Shown piece after piece: positions 7,259-15,763 of a DNA stretch of 58,654 nt. Made by a program: the position numbers and the translations under genes. The notes below the pieces were generated by a model. It was given only the letters and a program-made list of their open reading frames with translations. It was not told the DNA's origin and did not search any database. How positions within the stretch are numbered: the stretch's first letter is position 1; each line of letters opens with the position of its first letter. Location of the stretch: contig JAHCJK010000013.1 of the NCBI GenBank assembly GCA_026184295.1, positions 1-58,654 on the forward strand. The letters run 5' to 3'. Source of the DNA: Planctomycetota bacterium. Lineage in GTDB: Bacteria; Planctomycetota; SZUA-567; H5-PLA8.

Positions 7259-8890
7259 TTAGACCGCCGAGGTCGCGAACTTCTTCTTGAGGCGGTTGCG
7301 GATGGAGATGGCGAAGATGTTCAGGCAGACCACGATGATGATCAGGAGCAGGCTGGTGGTGAAGACCATCGGGCGCGCGGCGTCCACGTTGGGCGACTGG
7401 AAGCCGACGTCGTAGATGTGGAAGCCGAGGTGCATGAACTTGCGGTCCAGGTGCAGGAAGGGCCACGAGCCGTCCAGCGCCAGGGTGGGCGCCAGCTTCA
7501 CCACGCCGGTGATCATCAGCGGGGCGACCTCGCCGGCGGCGCGGGCCACGGCCAGCACCAGCCCGGTCAGGATCGAAGGCATCAGCGCCGGCAGGACGAC
7601 CCGCCAGGTGGTCTCGAACTTGGTCGCGCCCAGCGCCAGCGAGGCTTCGCGCATGCCGTTGGGGATCGCCGCCAGGCCTTCCTCGGTGGCCACGATCACC
7701 ACCGGCACGGTCAGCAGCGAAAGCGTGAGGGAGGCCCACAGAATCCCGCCCGTCTTGAACGTGGGCGTGGGCAGCGTGTCGGAGAAGAAGAACGAATCGA
7801 TCTGCCCGCCGATGAAGTAGATGAAGAACCCGACGCCGAAGACGCCGAAGACGATCGAGGGCACGCCGGCCAGGTTGTTCACCGCGATGCGCACGATGCT
7901 GACGAACGTGCCCTGCTTGGCGTATTCGCGCAGGTAAAACGCGGCGATCACGCCCAGCGGCGTCACCACCACGCTCATCATGATCACCATCAGCACCGTG
8001 CCGAAGAGCGCCGGCCAGACGCCGCCTTCGGTGTTCGATTCGCGCGGATTGTCGAAGATGAACTCCCCGACCTTGCTGAAGTAGTGCCCGATCTTCTGGA
8101 AGAAGCCCATCGCGTTGGGGCCGTAGTAGTGAACGATGTTGGAGAGCGGCATGAGCGTCTCGCGCCCCTGCGCGTCGCGCATCACCACCTCGGTCTTCAT
8201 CGACGAACGCAGGCTGGCGAGTTCCGCTTCCTGCGCCTTGTATTCTTCCTGAAGCTTCTTCAATTTGTCGTTCAGGCGGTCCACCTCGGGGCCGGACGTG
8301 ATGCCGTCGCGCGCGAGGACCCGCAGGCGCGTGTTGATCTTGAACTGCTCCTCGCTGTTCCCGCCGACCTCGTACCGTTCGATGCGGTAGATCTCGTCGA
8401 AGGTCGCCGTGATCTTGGGCAGTTCGCGCTCCAGCACCGCCTGGGTCTCGGCGCTGCCCTTGGCGAGCGGCTTGCCCTCCTCGCGGATCTCCTGGAAATA
8501 CCCGTAGAAATCGCCCCAGGCGCGCCGTTCCAGCACCACGGCCTCGCCGTTCAGTTCGTCCTTGGCGATGTCGGCTTCGTCGATCCAGAGGAAGTCGGTG
8601 GGATTCTGGAGGCTGCGGTTGGCCTGCTTGATCTTGATGCGGAAGGTGTCGGGCTCCTTGTCGTCCGACTTGGGGCGCGCTTCGCGTTCGATCAACTGCG
8701 CGAGGTAGACCTTGCCGTTCTTCAGCGTGTACGTATGCAGCGTGCGCGGCCAGAAGAACCCCATGCCGCTGTAGATGATCAGCAGCATGATGCCGGCGAC
8801 CATGATCAGCGAAAGGGCCAGGGCGCCGCCGGTCAGCCAGATGAACGGCTCGCCGCTCGACCACAAGCTCGGCGTTTTGGAATTGTTCAT
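7259..8890 (-). CDS. pstA: Phosphate ABC transporter permease PstA (long form)
   Basis: This 543-residue inner-membrane protein is one of the two channel subunits of the high-affinity phosphate importer. The N-terminus has one membrane segment (about 18-40). A periplasmic/coiled-coil insert follows (about 45-255), with heptad-like KLKKLQEEYKAQEAEL. The C-terminal half is the permease core with the EAA-type loop (about residues 415-435, with the GATKFETTW segment). The insert makes it far longer than enteric PstA (about 296), as in the long PstA forms of some proteobacteria. It overlaps pstC by four bases (ATGA), so the two are coupled. A terminator follows at 7191-7216 and no pstB lies downstream. 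Confidence 0.93.
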   Translation of the reverse strand: MNNSKTPSLWSSGEPFIWLTGGALALSLIMVAGIMLLIIYSGMGFFWPRTLHTYTLKNGKVYLAQLIEREARPKSDDKEPDTFRIKIKQANRSLQNPTDFLWIDEADIAKDELNGEAVVLERRAWGDFYGYFQEIREEGKPLAKGSAETQAVLERELPKITATFDEIYRIERYEVGGNSEEQFKINTRLRVLARDGITSGPEVDRLNDKLKKLQEEYKAQEAELASLRSSMKTEVVMRDAQGRETLMPLSNIVHYYGPNAMGFFQKIGHYFSKVGEFIFDNPRESNTEGGVWPALFGTVLMVIMMSVVVTPLGVIAAFYLREYAKQGTFVSIVRIAVNNLAGVPSIVFGVFGVGFFIYFIGGQIDSFFFSDTLPTPTFKTGGILWASLTLSLLTVPVVIVATEEGLAAIPNGMREASLALGATKFETTWRVVLPALMPSILTGLVLAVARAAGEVAPLMITGVVKLAPTLALDGSWPFLHLDRKFMHLGFHIYDVGFQSPNVDAARPMVFTTSLLLIIIVVCLNIFAISIRNRLKKKFATSAV

Positions 8891-11181
8891 ATGAACCGGT
8901 ATTTCTTTCTCAGGCGGAGGCGGACCAGTTCCGCGATGGTGTTGACGATGAACGTCATGATGAACAGCAGCAAGGCGGCCAGGAATAGCACGCGGTACAG
9001 CGTGCCGTGTTCCGGGGCTTCGGGCAGTTCGACGGCGATGTTGGCCGAGAGCGCGCGGAAGCCGTTGAAGATCGACCAGTCCATGATGGGCGTGTTGCCG
9101 GTGGCCATGAGCACGATCATGGTCTCGCCCACGGCGCGCCCGAAGCCGATCATGATCGCCGAGAAGATGCCCGGGCTGGCCGTCGGCAGCACGATGCGCG
9201 TGGCCGTCTGCCAGCGCGTGCTGCCCAGCGCCAGGGCGCCGGCCGAAAGATGCTTCGGGACGTTGGAGAGCGAGTCTTCGGAGATGGTGAAGATGATCGG
9301 GATCACGGCGAAGCCCATCGCCAGGCCCACCACCAGCGAATTGCGCTGGTCGTAGACGAGGTGCAGGGTCTTCGAGAGCCAGCCGCGGTAGTCGCCGTTG
9401 AGCGCGGTGTGTTCCACCACCGAACCGAGCCAGAAGGCCGCCAGCAGCCCCACGAGCACCACCGGCACCAGCAGGAGCACCTCGACGCCGGGCCGGACCT
9501 TCAGGCGGACCCCGACGGGGACGAGCGCCCGCCAGGCCAGCAGCGCCGCCAGGATCGTCAGCGGCAGCGTGATCGGGAGCAGGAAGATGCCCGGCGCCAC
9601 GCGCTCGACCGCGGGGGCCAGCCAGAGCCCGCCGATGAATCCGAGCACCACGCTGGGCAGGCCGGCCATGATCTCGACCGTCGGCTTCACGTAATCGCGA
9701 ATCGACGGGTGCATGAACTGCGAGGTGTAGAGCGCGCCCAGCAGCGCGATGGGGATGGCGAAGAAGAGCGCGTAGAACGAAGCCTTGAGCGTCCCGAAGA
9801 TCAGCGGCGTGAGGCTGAGTTTGCTTTCGAAATCGTCCGAACCGCCCGTGGACTGCCAGACGTACTCGGGTTCCTTGTACCCTTCGTACTGCACCTTTCC
9901 GAAAAGGCTTTTCAGCGTCACTTCCGGATGCGGGTTATGCAGGTCGAAGAGATGCAGCGCGCCCGCGGCGTCCAGGGCCAGGATGCCGTCGGCCTTCGGC
10001 GCGTAGCTGAGCGCGGCGACCCCCTGGCCGGGCCGCCCCATGTCGATCAGGGTCTCGCCCGTGGTCGAGTAGTGCAGGTTGATGCCGCCGTTGGCGCAAC
10101 TGGTGACGAAGCCCTTGTTGCGTTTGCAGATGGCGATGGCGGTGACGGCGCTGTCGTGCTTCTGGAAGCGGTTGACGGGCAGCAGCGGATGGGTCTGCCC
10201 CGCGCCCGTGGCCTGCAGCCAGGTGGAGACGTTGCCTTCCGCGTCGCCGATCGCCACCGTGCGGTCGCCGAGCAGGTAGACCATCTTGGTCACCGGCACG
10301 TTCGGTCCCGACGTGACCTGGCCGGAGAGCCCGATCGTGGGCGCGTCGAGGTCGGAGACGTTGACGCGGACGACCTGGCCCTTGCTGGTGCCGGCGTAAA
10401 TGTTGTCGTGGCGGTTGTCCATCGCGAACGCGGTGATCTCGCCTTCGATGGGCAGTTTGACCGTCTGCGTGGAGGCTTCCTTGACCTCCTTGCCGGTCAT
10501 CATGTTCTTGCGGATGGAGATGGAGGCGATGGCGAGCGACTGCGGGCCCACCTGCGCCACGGCCACCTGGTGGGCCTCGTCCAGATAGGCCAGCGGTCCC
10601 AGGGGCCCCAGCGGTTCGTCCGATTCGAGTTCGATCGGGTCGCTCTCGACCAGGTTCGGCTCGACGTGGCGCACCGACTGGACGAACGTGACTTCGTAGT
10701 TGACCTTGACCGGGATCAGCTTGCCTTCGCTGGTGCCGATCAGGAAGGGACCGCGGCCCAGCGGGCTGATCGAGACGATGCGAGCGCCCTTCAAGGCCTT
10801 GATTTCGGGGGCGGGCAGTTCCTTCCGTTCCTTAAGCGAATAAAAGGAGATGCCCTTGGTGGTCACCAGGGTCGCGATCTCCTGGTATTCGTCCACGTCC
10901 ACGCCCAGGAGCCTAGTGCCGGCGTCCGGCGCGAGCGCCGGGACGGACTCCTTCAGCGCGCTCTTGGCCGGAATGGCGAGCGGGACGACCTCGTACAGAA
11001 TGACGAAGAGGATGGCCAGGATCGAGGCGATGATGGTGACGCCGCCGAGCGTGACGACGTGCCTGGCGAGCGTGTCCACCATGCGGCGCGAGGCCGGGGA
11101 CTTTAAGGTCTTGGAGACGAACGGGCGAGCTGGGTTGGCCAGCTCGCCCGTCCGGTCCTGAGTCTTCGGTTCGGTTTCCAT
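8887..11181 (-). CDS. pstC: Phosphate ABC transporter permease PstC with large beta-propeller-like extension
   Basis: This 764-residue partner of PstA has a first membrane segment at about 43-68. A long periplasmic region to about 460 shows repeated WD40/quinoprotein-like strands (for example GDRTVAIGDAEGNVSTW). Five further membrane helices form the permease core, with the GSTRWQTATRIVLP transmission loop near 685. Enteric PstC is about 320 residues, so the extension more than doubles it; similar extensions are known in other diderm phyla. It follows pstS by 36 bases and overlaps pstA. The ribosome site is weak, consistent with less permease than binding protein. Confidence 0.92.
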   Translation of the reverse strand: METEPKTQDRTGELANPARPFVSKTLKSPASRRMVDTLARHVVTLGGVTIIASILAILFVILYEVVPLAIPAKSALKESVPALAPDAGTRLLGVDVDEYQEIATLVTTKGISFYSLKERKELPAPEIKALKGARIVSISPLGRGPFLIGTSEGKLIPVKVNYEVTFVQSVRHVEPNLVESDPIELESDEPLGPLGPLAYLDEAHQVAVAQVGPQSLAIASISIRKNMMTGKEVKEASTQTVKLPIEGEITAFAMDNRHDNIYAGTSKGQVVRVNVSDLDAPTIGLSGQVTSGPNVPVTKMVYLLGDRTVAIGDAEGNVSTWLQATGAGQTHPLLPVNRFQKHDSAVTAIAICKRNKGFVTSCANGGINLHYSTTGETLIDMGRPGQGVAALSYAPKADGILALDAAGALHLFDLHNPHPEVTLKSLFGKVQYEGYKEPEYVWQSTGGSDDFESKLSLTPLIFGTLKASFYALFFAIPIALLGALYTSQFMHPSIRDYVKPTVEIMAGLPSVVLGFIGGLWLAPAVERVAPGIFLLPITLPLTILAALLAWRALVPVGVRLKVRPGVEVLLLVPVVLVGLLAAFWLGSVVEHTALNGDYRGWLSKTLHLVYDQRNSLVVGLAMGFAVIPIIFTISEDSLSNVPKHLSAGALALGSTRWQTATRIVLPTASPGIFSAIMIGFGRAVGETMIVLMATGNTPIMDWSIFNGFRALSANIAVELPEAPEHGTLYRVLFLAALLLFIMTFIVNTIAELVRLRLRKKYRFI

Positions 11182-11217
11182 AGGTTTCAGTTTGCAGACG
11201 TATCCTGAAAGGGTTCC

Positions 11218-12210
11218 TCAGTCGAGGGCCTTCTTGTCTTCGTCCGCGACGGCGCTGGGGATCGGGAAGTAGCCGTCCTTGACGGTGATTTCCTGGCCGC
11301 CCTTGGAGATCACGAACTTGAGGAACTCCCCGGTCAGCTTGTCCACCGGCTTGCCGGGCGCGCGGTTGTAGTAGATGAAGAGGAAGCGCGAGAGGGGATA
11401 GGTGCCGTTGTAGCAGTTTTCGGAGGTGGGGGCGATGTACTTGTTGCCCTTGACCGAGAGGGGCAGCGCGCGGACGCCGGCGGTGACGTAGCCGATGCCG
11501 CTGTAGCCGATGCCGTACTTGTCGGTGCTCACGCCCTGGACGACGGCGGCCGAACCGGGCTGTTCCTTCACTTCATCCTTGAAGTCGCCCTTCAGCAGCG
11601 CGTGCTCCTTGAAGTAGCCGTAGGTGCCCGAAGCGCTGTTGCGGCCGTAGAGGCTGATTTCCTTGTCCTTCCAGTCGTCTTCCTTGTTGAACTTGCTCCA
11701 CTTCTTGATCGGCTGGCCCTGGTCGTTCTGCTGATTGTACTTGCGGTTGATGGTCTTCGAGAAGATCGCGTCCACTTCCTGCAGCGAGAGGCCCGCGACC
11801 GGGTTGTCCTTGTGGACGAAGACGCCGAGCGCGTCCACCGCCACCTTGACGCAACTGGGCTTGTAGCCGAACTTCTTCTCGAACTCGTCGGCTTCGGTCG
11901 CCTTCATTTCGCGCGACATCGGGCCGAGCTGCGAGGTGCCGTTGATCAGCGCGGGAGGCGCGGTCGTCGAGCCCTTGCCTTCGATCTGGATGTTCACGTT
12001 CGGATAGACCTTCTTGAACTCTTCCGCCCACATCGCCATCAGGTTGTTGAGCGTATCGGAACCGATGCTGTTCAGGTTTCCGCTGACGCCTTCGACCTTC
12101 TGGTATTCCTTAAGATTGGGATCGACCTGCACCCCGTCGGCGGCCACCGCCTTGACCGTCATGCTCATGAGCATGAGCACGCAAAGACCCCACGTCACAC
12201 GTTGCAGCAT
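11218..12210 (-). CDS. pstS: Phosphate-binding protein PstS (first copy)
   Basis: This periplasmic binding protein (330 residues from the chosen start) captures phosphate for PstCA. The signal peptide spans residues 1-24 ([18 protein letters not shown]). The phosphate pocket motifs are seen as [11 protein letters not shown], an early T/S-rich loop ([12 protein letters not shown]), and [11 protein letters not shown], which matches the family's SGT loop. Start ATG 12210 is chosen because AAAGGAGA lies seven bases upstream; an in-frame ATG at 12252 would add 14 hydrophilic residues before the signal. It heads the minus-strand operon pstS-pstC-pstA, facing away from a second pst operon across a shared control region. 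Confidence 0.93.
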   Translation of the reverse strand: MLQRVTWGLCVLMLMSMTVKAVAADGVQVDPNLKEYQKVEGVSGNLNSIGSDTLNNLMAMWAEEFKKVYPNVNIQIEGKGSTTAPPALINGTSQLGPMSREMKATEADEFEKKFGYKPSCVKVAVDALGVFVHKDNPVAGLSLQEVDAIFSKTINRKYNQQNDQGQPIKKWSKFNKEDDWKDKEISLYGRNSASGTYGYFKEHALLKGDFKDEVKEQPGSAAVVQGVSTDKYGIGYSGIGYVTAGVRALPLSVKGNKYIAPTSENCYNGTYPLSRFLFIYYNRAPGKPVDKLTGEFLKFVISKGGQEITVKDGYFPIPSAVADEDKKALD

Positions 12211-12417
12211 CTGCAATCTCCTTTGCCTGATTTGTTCCTGAAAAGCACTCACGCGATTGTGAGGATGAATTGTTACGAAATTGTGAGGCGCTCGTGAGAA
12301 GCGCGCCCATTAGCCGATACTTCCATTTCCCTGCGAAAATTCAATTTCGAACGCGCTGAATAAGCCGTTGGGCCTCGCGTCTCGACCGCTGGCAGGATCA
12401 ACGTAAAAGCTTGGCTA

Positions 12418-12435
12418 GTTAGAGTTTGGTTAGAG
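12418..12435 (+). promoter_or_regulatory. Putative Pho box pair A
   Basis: GTTAGAG occurs twice (12418-12424 and 12429-12435) separated by four bases, giving an 11-bp repeat unit. The 7+4+7 layout is that of known PhoB/PhoP boxes, although the bases differ from the E. coli consensus. Confidence 0.55.
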
Positions 12436-12500
12436 ATTCCGCGGCCCATAGCGAGACCTTTGCATCGTGCGGCGGAGGGAGGAAGGAGGTGCGCGCCCAT

Positions 12501-12518
12501 GTTAGCGCCGGCTTAGCG
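12501..12518 (+). promoter_or_regulatory. Putative Pho box pair B
   Basis: GTTAGCG (12501-12507) and CTTAGCG (12512-12518) repeat with the same four-base gap as pair A. Confidence 0.55.
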
Positions 12519-12536
12519 TGCTAACGCCATTCTAAC
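12519..12536 (-). promoter_or_regulatory. Putative Pho box pair C (opposite strand)
   Basis: Read on the minus strand, GTTAGAA (12536-12530) and GTTAGCA (12525-12519) start 11 bases apart. This pair abuts pair B head-on, so the two pairs together form a dyad just upstream of the second pstS. Confidence 0.5.
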
Positions 12537-12649
12537 AATATTCTTGCTTTTTGTTCGTTGGCTTCGCATAGCGGCACAACACGAAGCCGCGAAAGTCTAC
12601 CCACAGTCCACATGTTTCGGTTTTGTTAATCCCTTGGGAGGAAGCAGAC

Positions 12650-13705
12650 ATGAAGGCTTGTTCGTGGTTGGTTTGCGTGATGGCGGCGATGCTGTTGGGC
12701 ATGAGCGCGGCGCGCGCGGAAGGTGCTCCTCTTCCGGGCGCGGGCGCGACCTTCCCGGCCCCGCTCTACACGAAGTGGATCGCCGAATACAACGGCAAGA
12801 ACCCGCAGGTGAAGGTGGACTACCAGGCCATCGGTTCGGGCGGCGGCATCAAGGCCATCACCGACCGCACCGTGCTCTTCGGCGGCTCGGACGCTCCGAT
12901 GACCGACGAGCAGCTCAAGGCCGCGCCCGCCAAGATCCTGCACGTCCCCATGGTCGCAGGCCCGGTGGTCATGATCTACAACGTCAAAGGCGTCGAAGGC
13001 CTGAAGCTCGACGGCGAAGCCGTCGGCAAGATCTTCATGGGCGAGATCACGAAGTGGAACGACCCGCACCTGGTCAAGATCAACCCCGGCGCCAAGCTGC
13101 CGGACGCGGACATCATCGTCGCGCACCGCTCGGACGGCTCGGGCACCTCGTGGATCTTCACGAACTACCTGTGCAAGGTCAGCGAGCACTGGAAGAAGGA
13201 CGTGGGCAATGCGACTTCGGTCAAGTGGCCGACGGGCATCGGCGGCAAGGGTAACGCCGGCGTGGCCCAGGTCGTCCAGGCCCAGGAAAACTCGATCGGT
13301 TACGTCGAACTGGCGTACGCCGACAACGCCAAGATCCCCTACGCGATTCAGATCAACAAGGCCGGCAAGGAAGTCAAGGCCTCCATCGACGGCGTCGTCG
13401 AAGCCGCGAAGAACTCGGTGGAAGAAATCCCCGCCGACTTCCGCGTCTCGATCACCAACGCCGGCGGCGAAGGTTCGTATCCGATCAGCGGGTTCACCTA
13501 CCTGCTGGTCTACGAGGACCTCTCGTACCTCAAGGACGCGACCAAGGCGAAGGAACTGCTGAAGTACATCGACTGGTGCGTCAACGACGGCCAGGAGTTC
13601 GCCAAGGACCTGCACTACGCCCGCCTGCCCGAAGAGATGCAGAAGAAGGTGCACGAAGCGATTGCCAAGATCGTGTTCGACGGCAAGCCCGTGCTCGACA
13701 AGTAA
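12650..13705 (+). CDS. pstS: Phosphate-binding protein PstS (second copy)
   Basis: This is a 351-residue periplasmic phosphate receptor. The signal peptide is residues 1-23 (cut near ARA-EG). Mature-end motifs fit classical PstS closely: GAGATFPAPLYTKW, the SGGGIKAITDRTVLFGGSDAPM pocket region (positions about 63-85) and RSDGSGTSWIFTNYL. Start ATG 12650 is set by GGGAGGAAG seven bases upstream; the frame is open further 5' without a ribosome site. It is clearly diverged from the first PstS: this one is E. coli-like, the other of the longer-loop type. The two systems therefore seem independently acquired and not a recent duplication. It precedes a perfect hairpin and the fused permease gene. 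Confidence 0.94.
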   Translation: MKACSWLVCVMAAMLLGMSAARAEGAPLPGAGATFPAPLYTKWIAEYNGKNPQVKVDYQAIGSGGGIKAITDRTVLFGGSDAPMTDEQLKAAPAKILHVPMVAGPVVMIYNVKGVEGLKLDGEAVGKIFMGEITKWNDPHLVKINPGAKLPDADIIVAHRSDGSGTSWIFTNYLCKVSEHWKKDVGNATSVKWPTGIGGKGNAGVAQVVQAQENSIGYVELAYADNAKIPYAIQINKAGKEVKASIDGVVEAAKNSVEEIPADFRVSITNAGGEGSYPISGFTYLLVYEDLSYLKDATKAKELLKYIDWCVNDGQEFAKDLHYARLPEEMQKKVHEAIAKIVFDGKPVLDK

Positions 13706-13717
13706 CACCGGCTCGCG

Positions 13718-13752
13718 ATGGTCTCGCCACCTGGGGAAGGTGGCGAGACCAT
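13718..13752 (+). promoter_or_regulatory. Perfect 15-bp hairpin between pstS and the fused permease gene
   Basis: Arms 13718-13732 and 13738-13752 are perfectly complementary with a 5-base loop and no T-run after. Such intercistronic hairpins commonly protect the upstream message or partly stop transcription. Here that would give more binding protein than permease. Confidence 0.7.
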
Positions 13753-13795
13753 ACGCTTCCCAACCGAACCGCACCCTGGAAGACTTGGAAATACC

Positions 13796-15736
13796 ATGAG
13801 CGCCACGCCCACCATCGCGACCTCGTTTCTCGAAGCGGCCCAATCCGCCAAAAACCGCAACCGCAGATTGCTCGACGTTGCCTTCGAATGGTTCGCGTTC
13901 TCCGGCGCCGGCATCATGCTGCTGCTGCTCGCGCTTCTGGCCGGCGTGCTGATCGAAGGCGCCTGGCCCGCGATTCAGAAGTACGGCCTGAAATTCCTCT
14001 ATACCAGCGACTGGGACCCGGTGGAGATGAACTTCGGGGCGCTCCCCGTCATCCTCGGCACGATCGTCACCTCGGTCCTCTCGCTGGTCATCGCGGTGCC
14101 GGCGAGCATCGCGGTGGCGCTCTTTCTCGAACGCATCGGGCCCAAGTGGCTGACGCCCATCGTGGCCTTCATGGTCGAACTCCTGGCGGCCATCCCGAGC
14201 ATCACCTACGGCTTCTGGGGCGTCGCGGTGCTGGTGCCGTTCATCCAGAAGGTCGGCGCGCCCTTCCTTAAAGCGACCGTGGCCAAGGTGCCCGTCATCG
14301 GCGCGCTCTTTGCCGGTCCGGCCTACGGCTTCAGCGTGCTGGCCTCCTCGATCGTGCTGGCCATCATGGTGCTCCCGACGATCACCCTCGTCACCCGCGA
14401 CGTGCTGCGCACGGTCCCGCGCGAGGTCGAACAGGGTTCGTACGCGCTGGGCGCGACCTGGTGGCAGGCGACCAAGATGGTGCTGATCTACGCCAAGCTG
14501 GGCATCCTGGGCGCGATCACGCTGGGCCTGGCGCGCGCGGTCGGCGAAACGATGGCCGTGACGATGATCATCGGCAACCGCAACGCCTTCGACCTCAGCC
14601 TCTTCTCGCCCGGCCAGACGATGGCCAGCCTGCTCGCCAACGAATTCCTGGAAGCCGACAAGCCCGAGTACCTCCAGGCGCTGGTGTACGTCGCGGCCGT
14701 GCTGCTCGCCTTCACCCTGGTGATGAACATGGCCGCGCGCTGGTTCGTCGGCATGGTGGGCGAACAGAAGAAGAGCGCGCGCCCGAAGGAAGAGGAAGGC
14801 GACCTGAAGTCCATCGCCAACAAAAAGAAGGAAGAGAAGCCCCTCAACACCTCGTACAGGAACGAACGCCTGCTGCCCAAGGTGGAGCCCGTCTGGCACA
14901 GCCGCTGGGTGCGGTTCAGCAACAAGCTGATGCGCGTGCTCTGTTACGTGAGTTTCGTCGCCGCGATCGGCATCCTGGCCATGATCCTCGGCTACGTGCT
15001 CTACCGGGGCGTCTCCAGCCTGAACATGGACTTCTTCACCAAGCTGCCCGGGCCGATCGGCACGCCGACGGGCATGCGCAACTGCATCGTGGGCACGCTG
15101 ATCCTGGTCGCGCTGGGCAGTTGCTTCGGCGTCCCGGTGGGCGTGCTGACGGGCGTGTACCTGTCCGAATACGCCAAACCGAACAAGTTCAACCATTTTC
15201 TTCGGCTGATGGTGGACGTGATGGCCGGCACGCCCTCGATCATCGTCGGCGTCATGGCCTACGAGATCATCGTGAAGCCGATGGGCAAGCCTTCGGGCAT
15301 CGCCGGCGGCCTGGCGCTCGGGTTCCTGATGTGTCCGGTCATCGCGCGCACCACCGAAGAGATGCTGCGGCTGGTGCCCCGGGCCTTCCGCGAAGGCTCG
15401 CTGGCCCTCGGTTCGTCCAAGTACCACACGATCGTGAAAGTGATCTTCCCCGCGGCCAGCGCGGGCATCATCACCGGCATCCTGCTCTCGATTGCCCGCG
15501 TGGCCGGCGAGACGGCCCCGCTGATCTTCACCACCGTTGGCTTCGACAGCGACGTGATCGACCCCCGCGAACGCATGCCGGCGCTCACGCTCAAGATTTA
15601 CCAGTACGCGACCTCCGCCGAGCCGACCTGGATCTCGCAGGCCTGGGCCGGGATGCTGGTGCTGGTGATGTGCGTGCTGCTCTTCAGCGTGGCGGTGCGG
15701 CTGGTGACCCGCAACCAGGGCTTCAAGGCAAGCTGA
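13796..15736 (+). CDS. Fused phosphate ABC transporter permease PstC-PstA
   Basis: This 646-residue inner-membrane protein joins both channel subunits of the phosphate importer in one chain. Residues about 25-320 are a PstC permease: six helices, a LAAIPSITYGFWG segment near 125, and an EAA loop with GATWWQATKMVL near 222. A charged linker spans about 325-375 (Lys/Glu rich). Residues about 385-646 are a PstA permease, with AGTPSIIVGVMAYE near 480 and the loop GSSKYHTIVKVIFP near 541. The separate pst operon keeps these as two genes. Start ATG 13796 gives the usual PstC N-terminus; upstream in-frame codons lie within the hairpin. No pstB or phoU follows: the next gene is convergent 27 bases away. 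Confidence 0.9.
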   Translation: MSATPTIATSFLEAAQSAKNRNRRLLDVAFEWFAFSGAGIMLLLLALLAGVLIEGAWPAIQKYGLKFLYTSDWDPVEMNFGALPVILGTIVTSVLSLVIAVPASIAVALFLERIGPKWLTPIVAFMVELLAAIPSITYGFWGVAVLVPFIQKVGAPFLKATVAKVPVIGALFAGPAYGFSVLASSIVLAIMVLPTITLVTRDVLRTVPREVEQGSYALGATWWQATKMVLIYAKLGILGAITLGLARAVGETMAVTMIIGNRNAFDLSLFSPGQTMASLLANEFLEADKPEYLQALVYVAAVLLAFTLVMNMAARWFVGMVGEQKKSARPKEEEGDLKSIANKKKEEKPLNTSYRNERLLPKVEPVWHSRWVRFSNKLMRVLCYVSFVAAIGILAMILGYVLYRGVSSLNMDFFTKLPGPIGTPTGMRNCIVGTLILVALGSCFGVPVGVLTGVYLSEYAKPNKFNHFLRLMVDVMAGTPSIIVGVMAYEIIVKPMGKPSGIAGGLALGFLMCPVIARTTEEMLRLVPRAFREGSLALGSSKYHTIVKVIFPAASAGIITGILLSIARVAGETAPLIFTTVGFDSDVIDPRERMPALTLKIYQYATSAEPTWISQAWAGMLVLVMCVLLFSVAVRLVTRNQGFKAS

Positions 15737-15763
15737 CCGAACGGCGCGCGGCCGAGAAGTTCG

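Larger units (their letters stand above)
12211..12649. promoter_or_regulatory. Shared divergent control region of two pst operons
   Basis: This gene-free 439-base stretch lies between the two pstS genes. It contains three pairs of 7-bp repeats at 11-bp spacing (listed separately) and a direct repeat ATTGTGAGG at 12256-12264 and 12280-12288. The base mix is poorer in GC than the genes. TATTCT (12539-12544) just beyond the last repeat could be the -10 of the plus-strand operon. No sound -10 was found for the minus-strand one. A short minus-strand reading frame inside it has no support. Confidence 0.6.

Noticed and set aside
12626..15427. A 933-codon minus-strand frame
   Set aside because: It is antisense to pstS and the PstC-PstA fusion; its His/Asp/Arg-rich translation is typical of GC-rich shadows.
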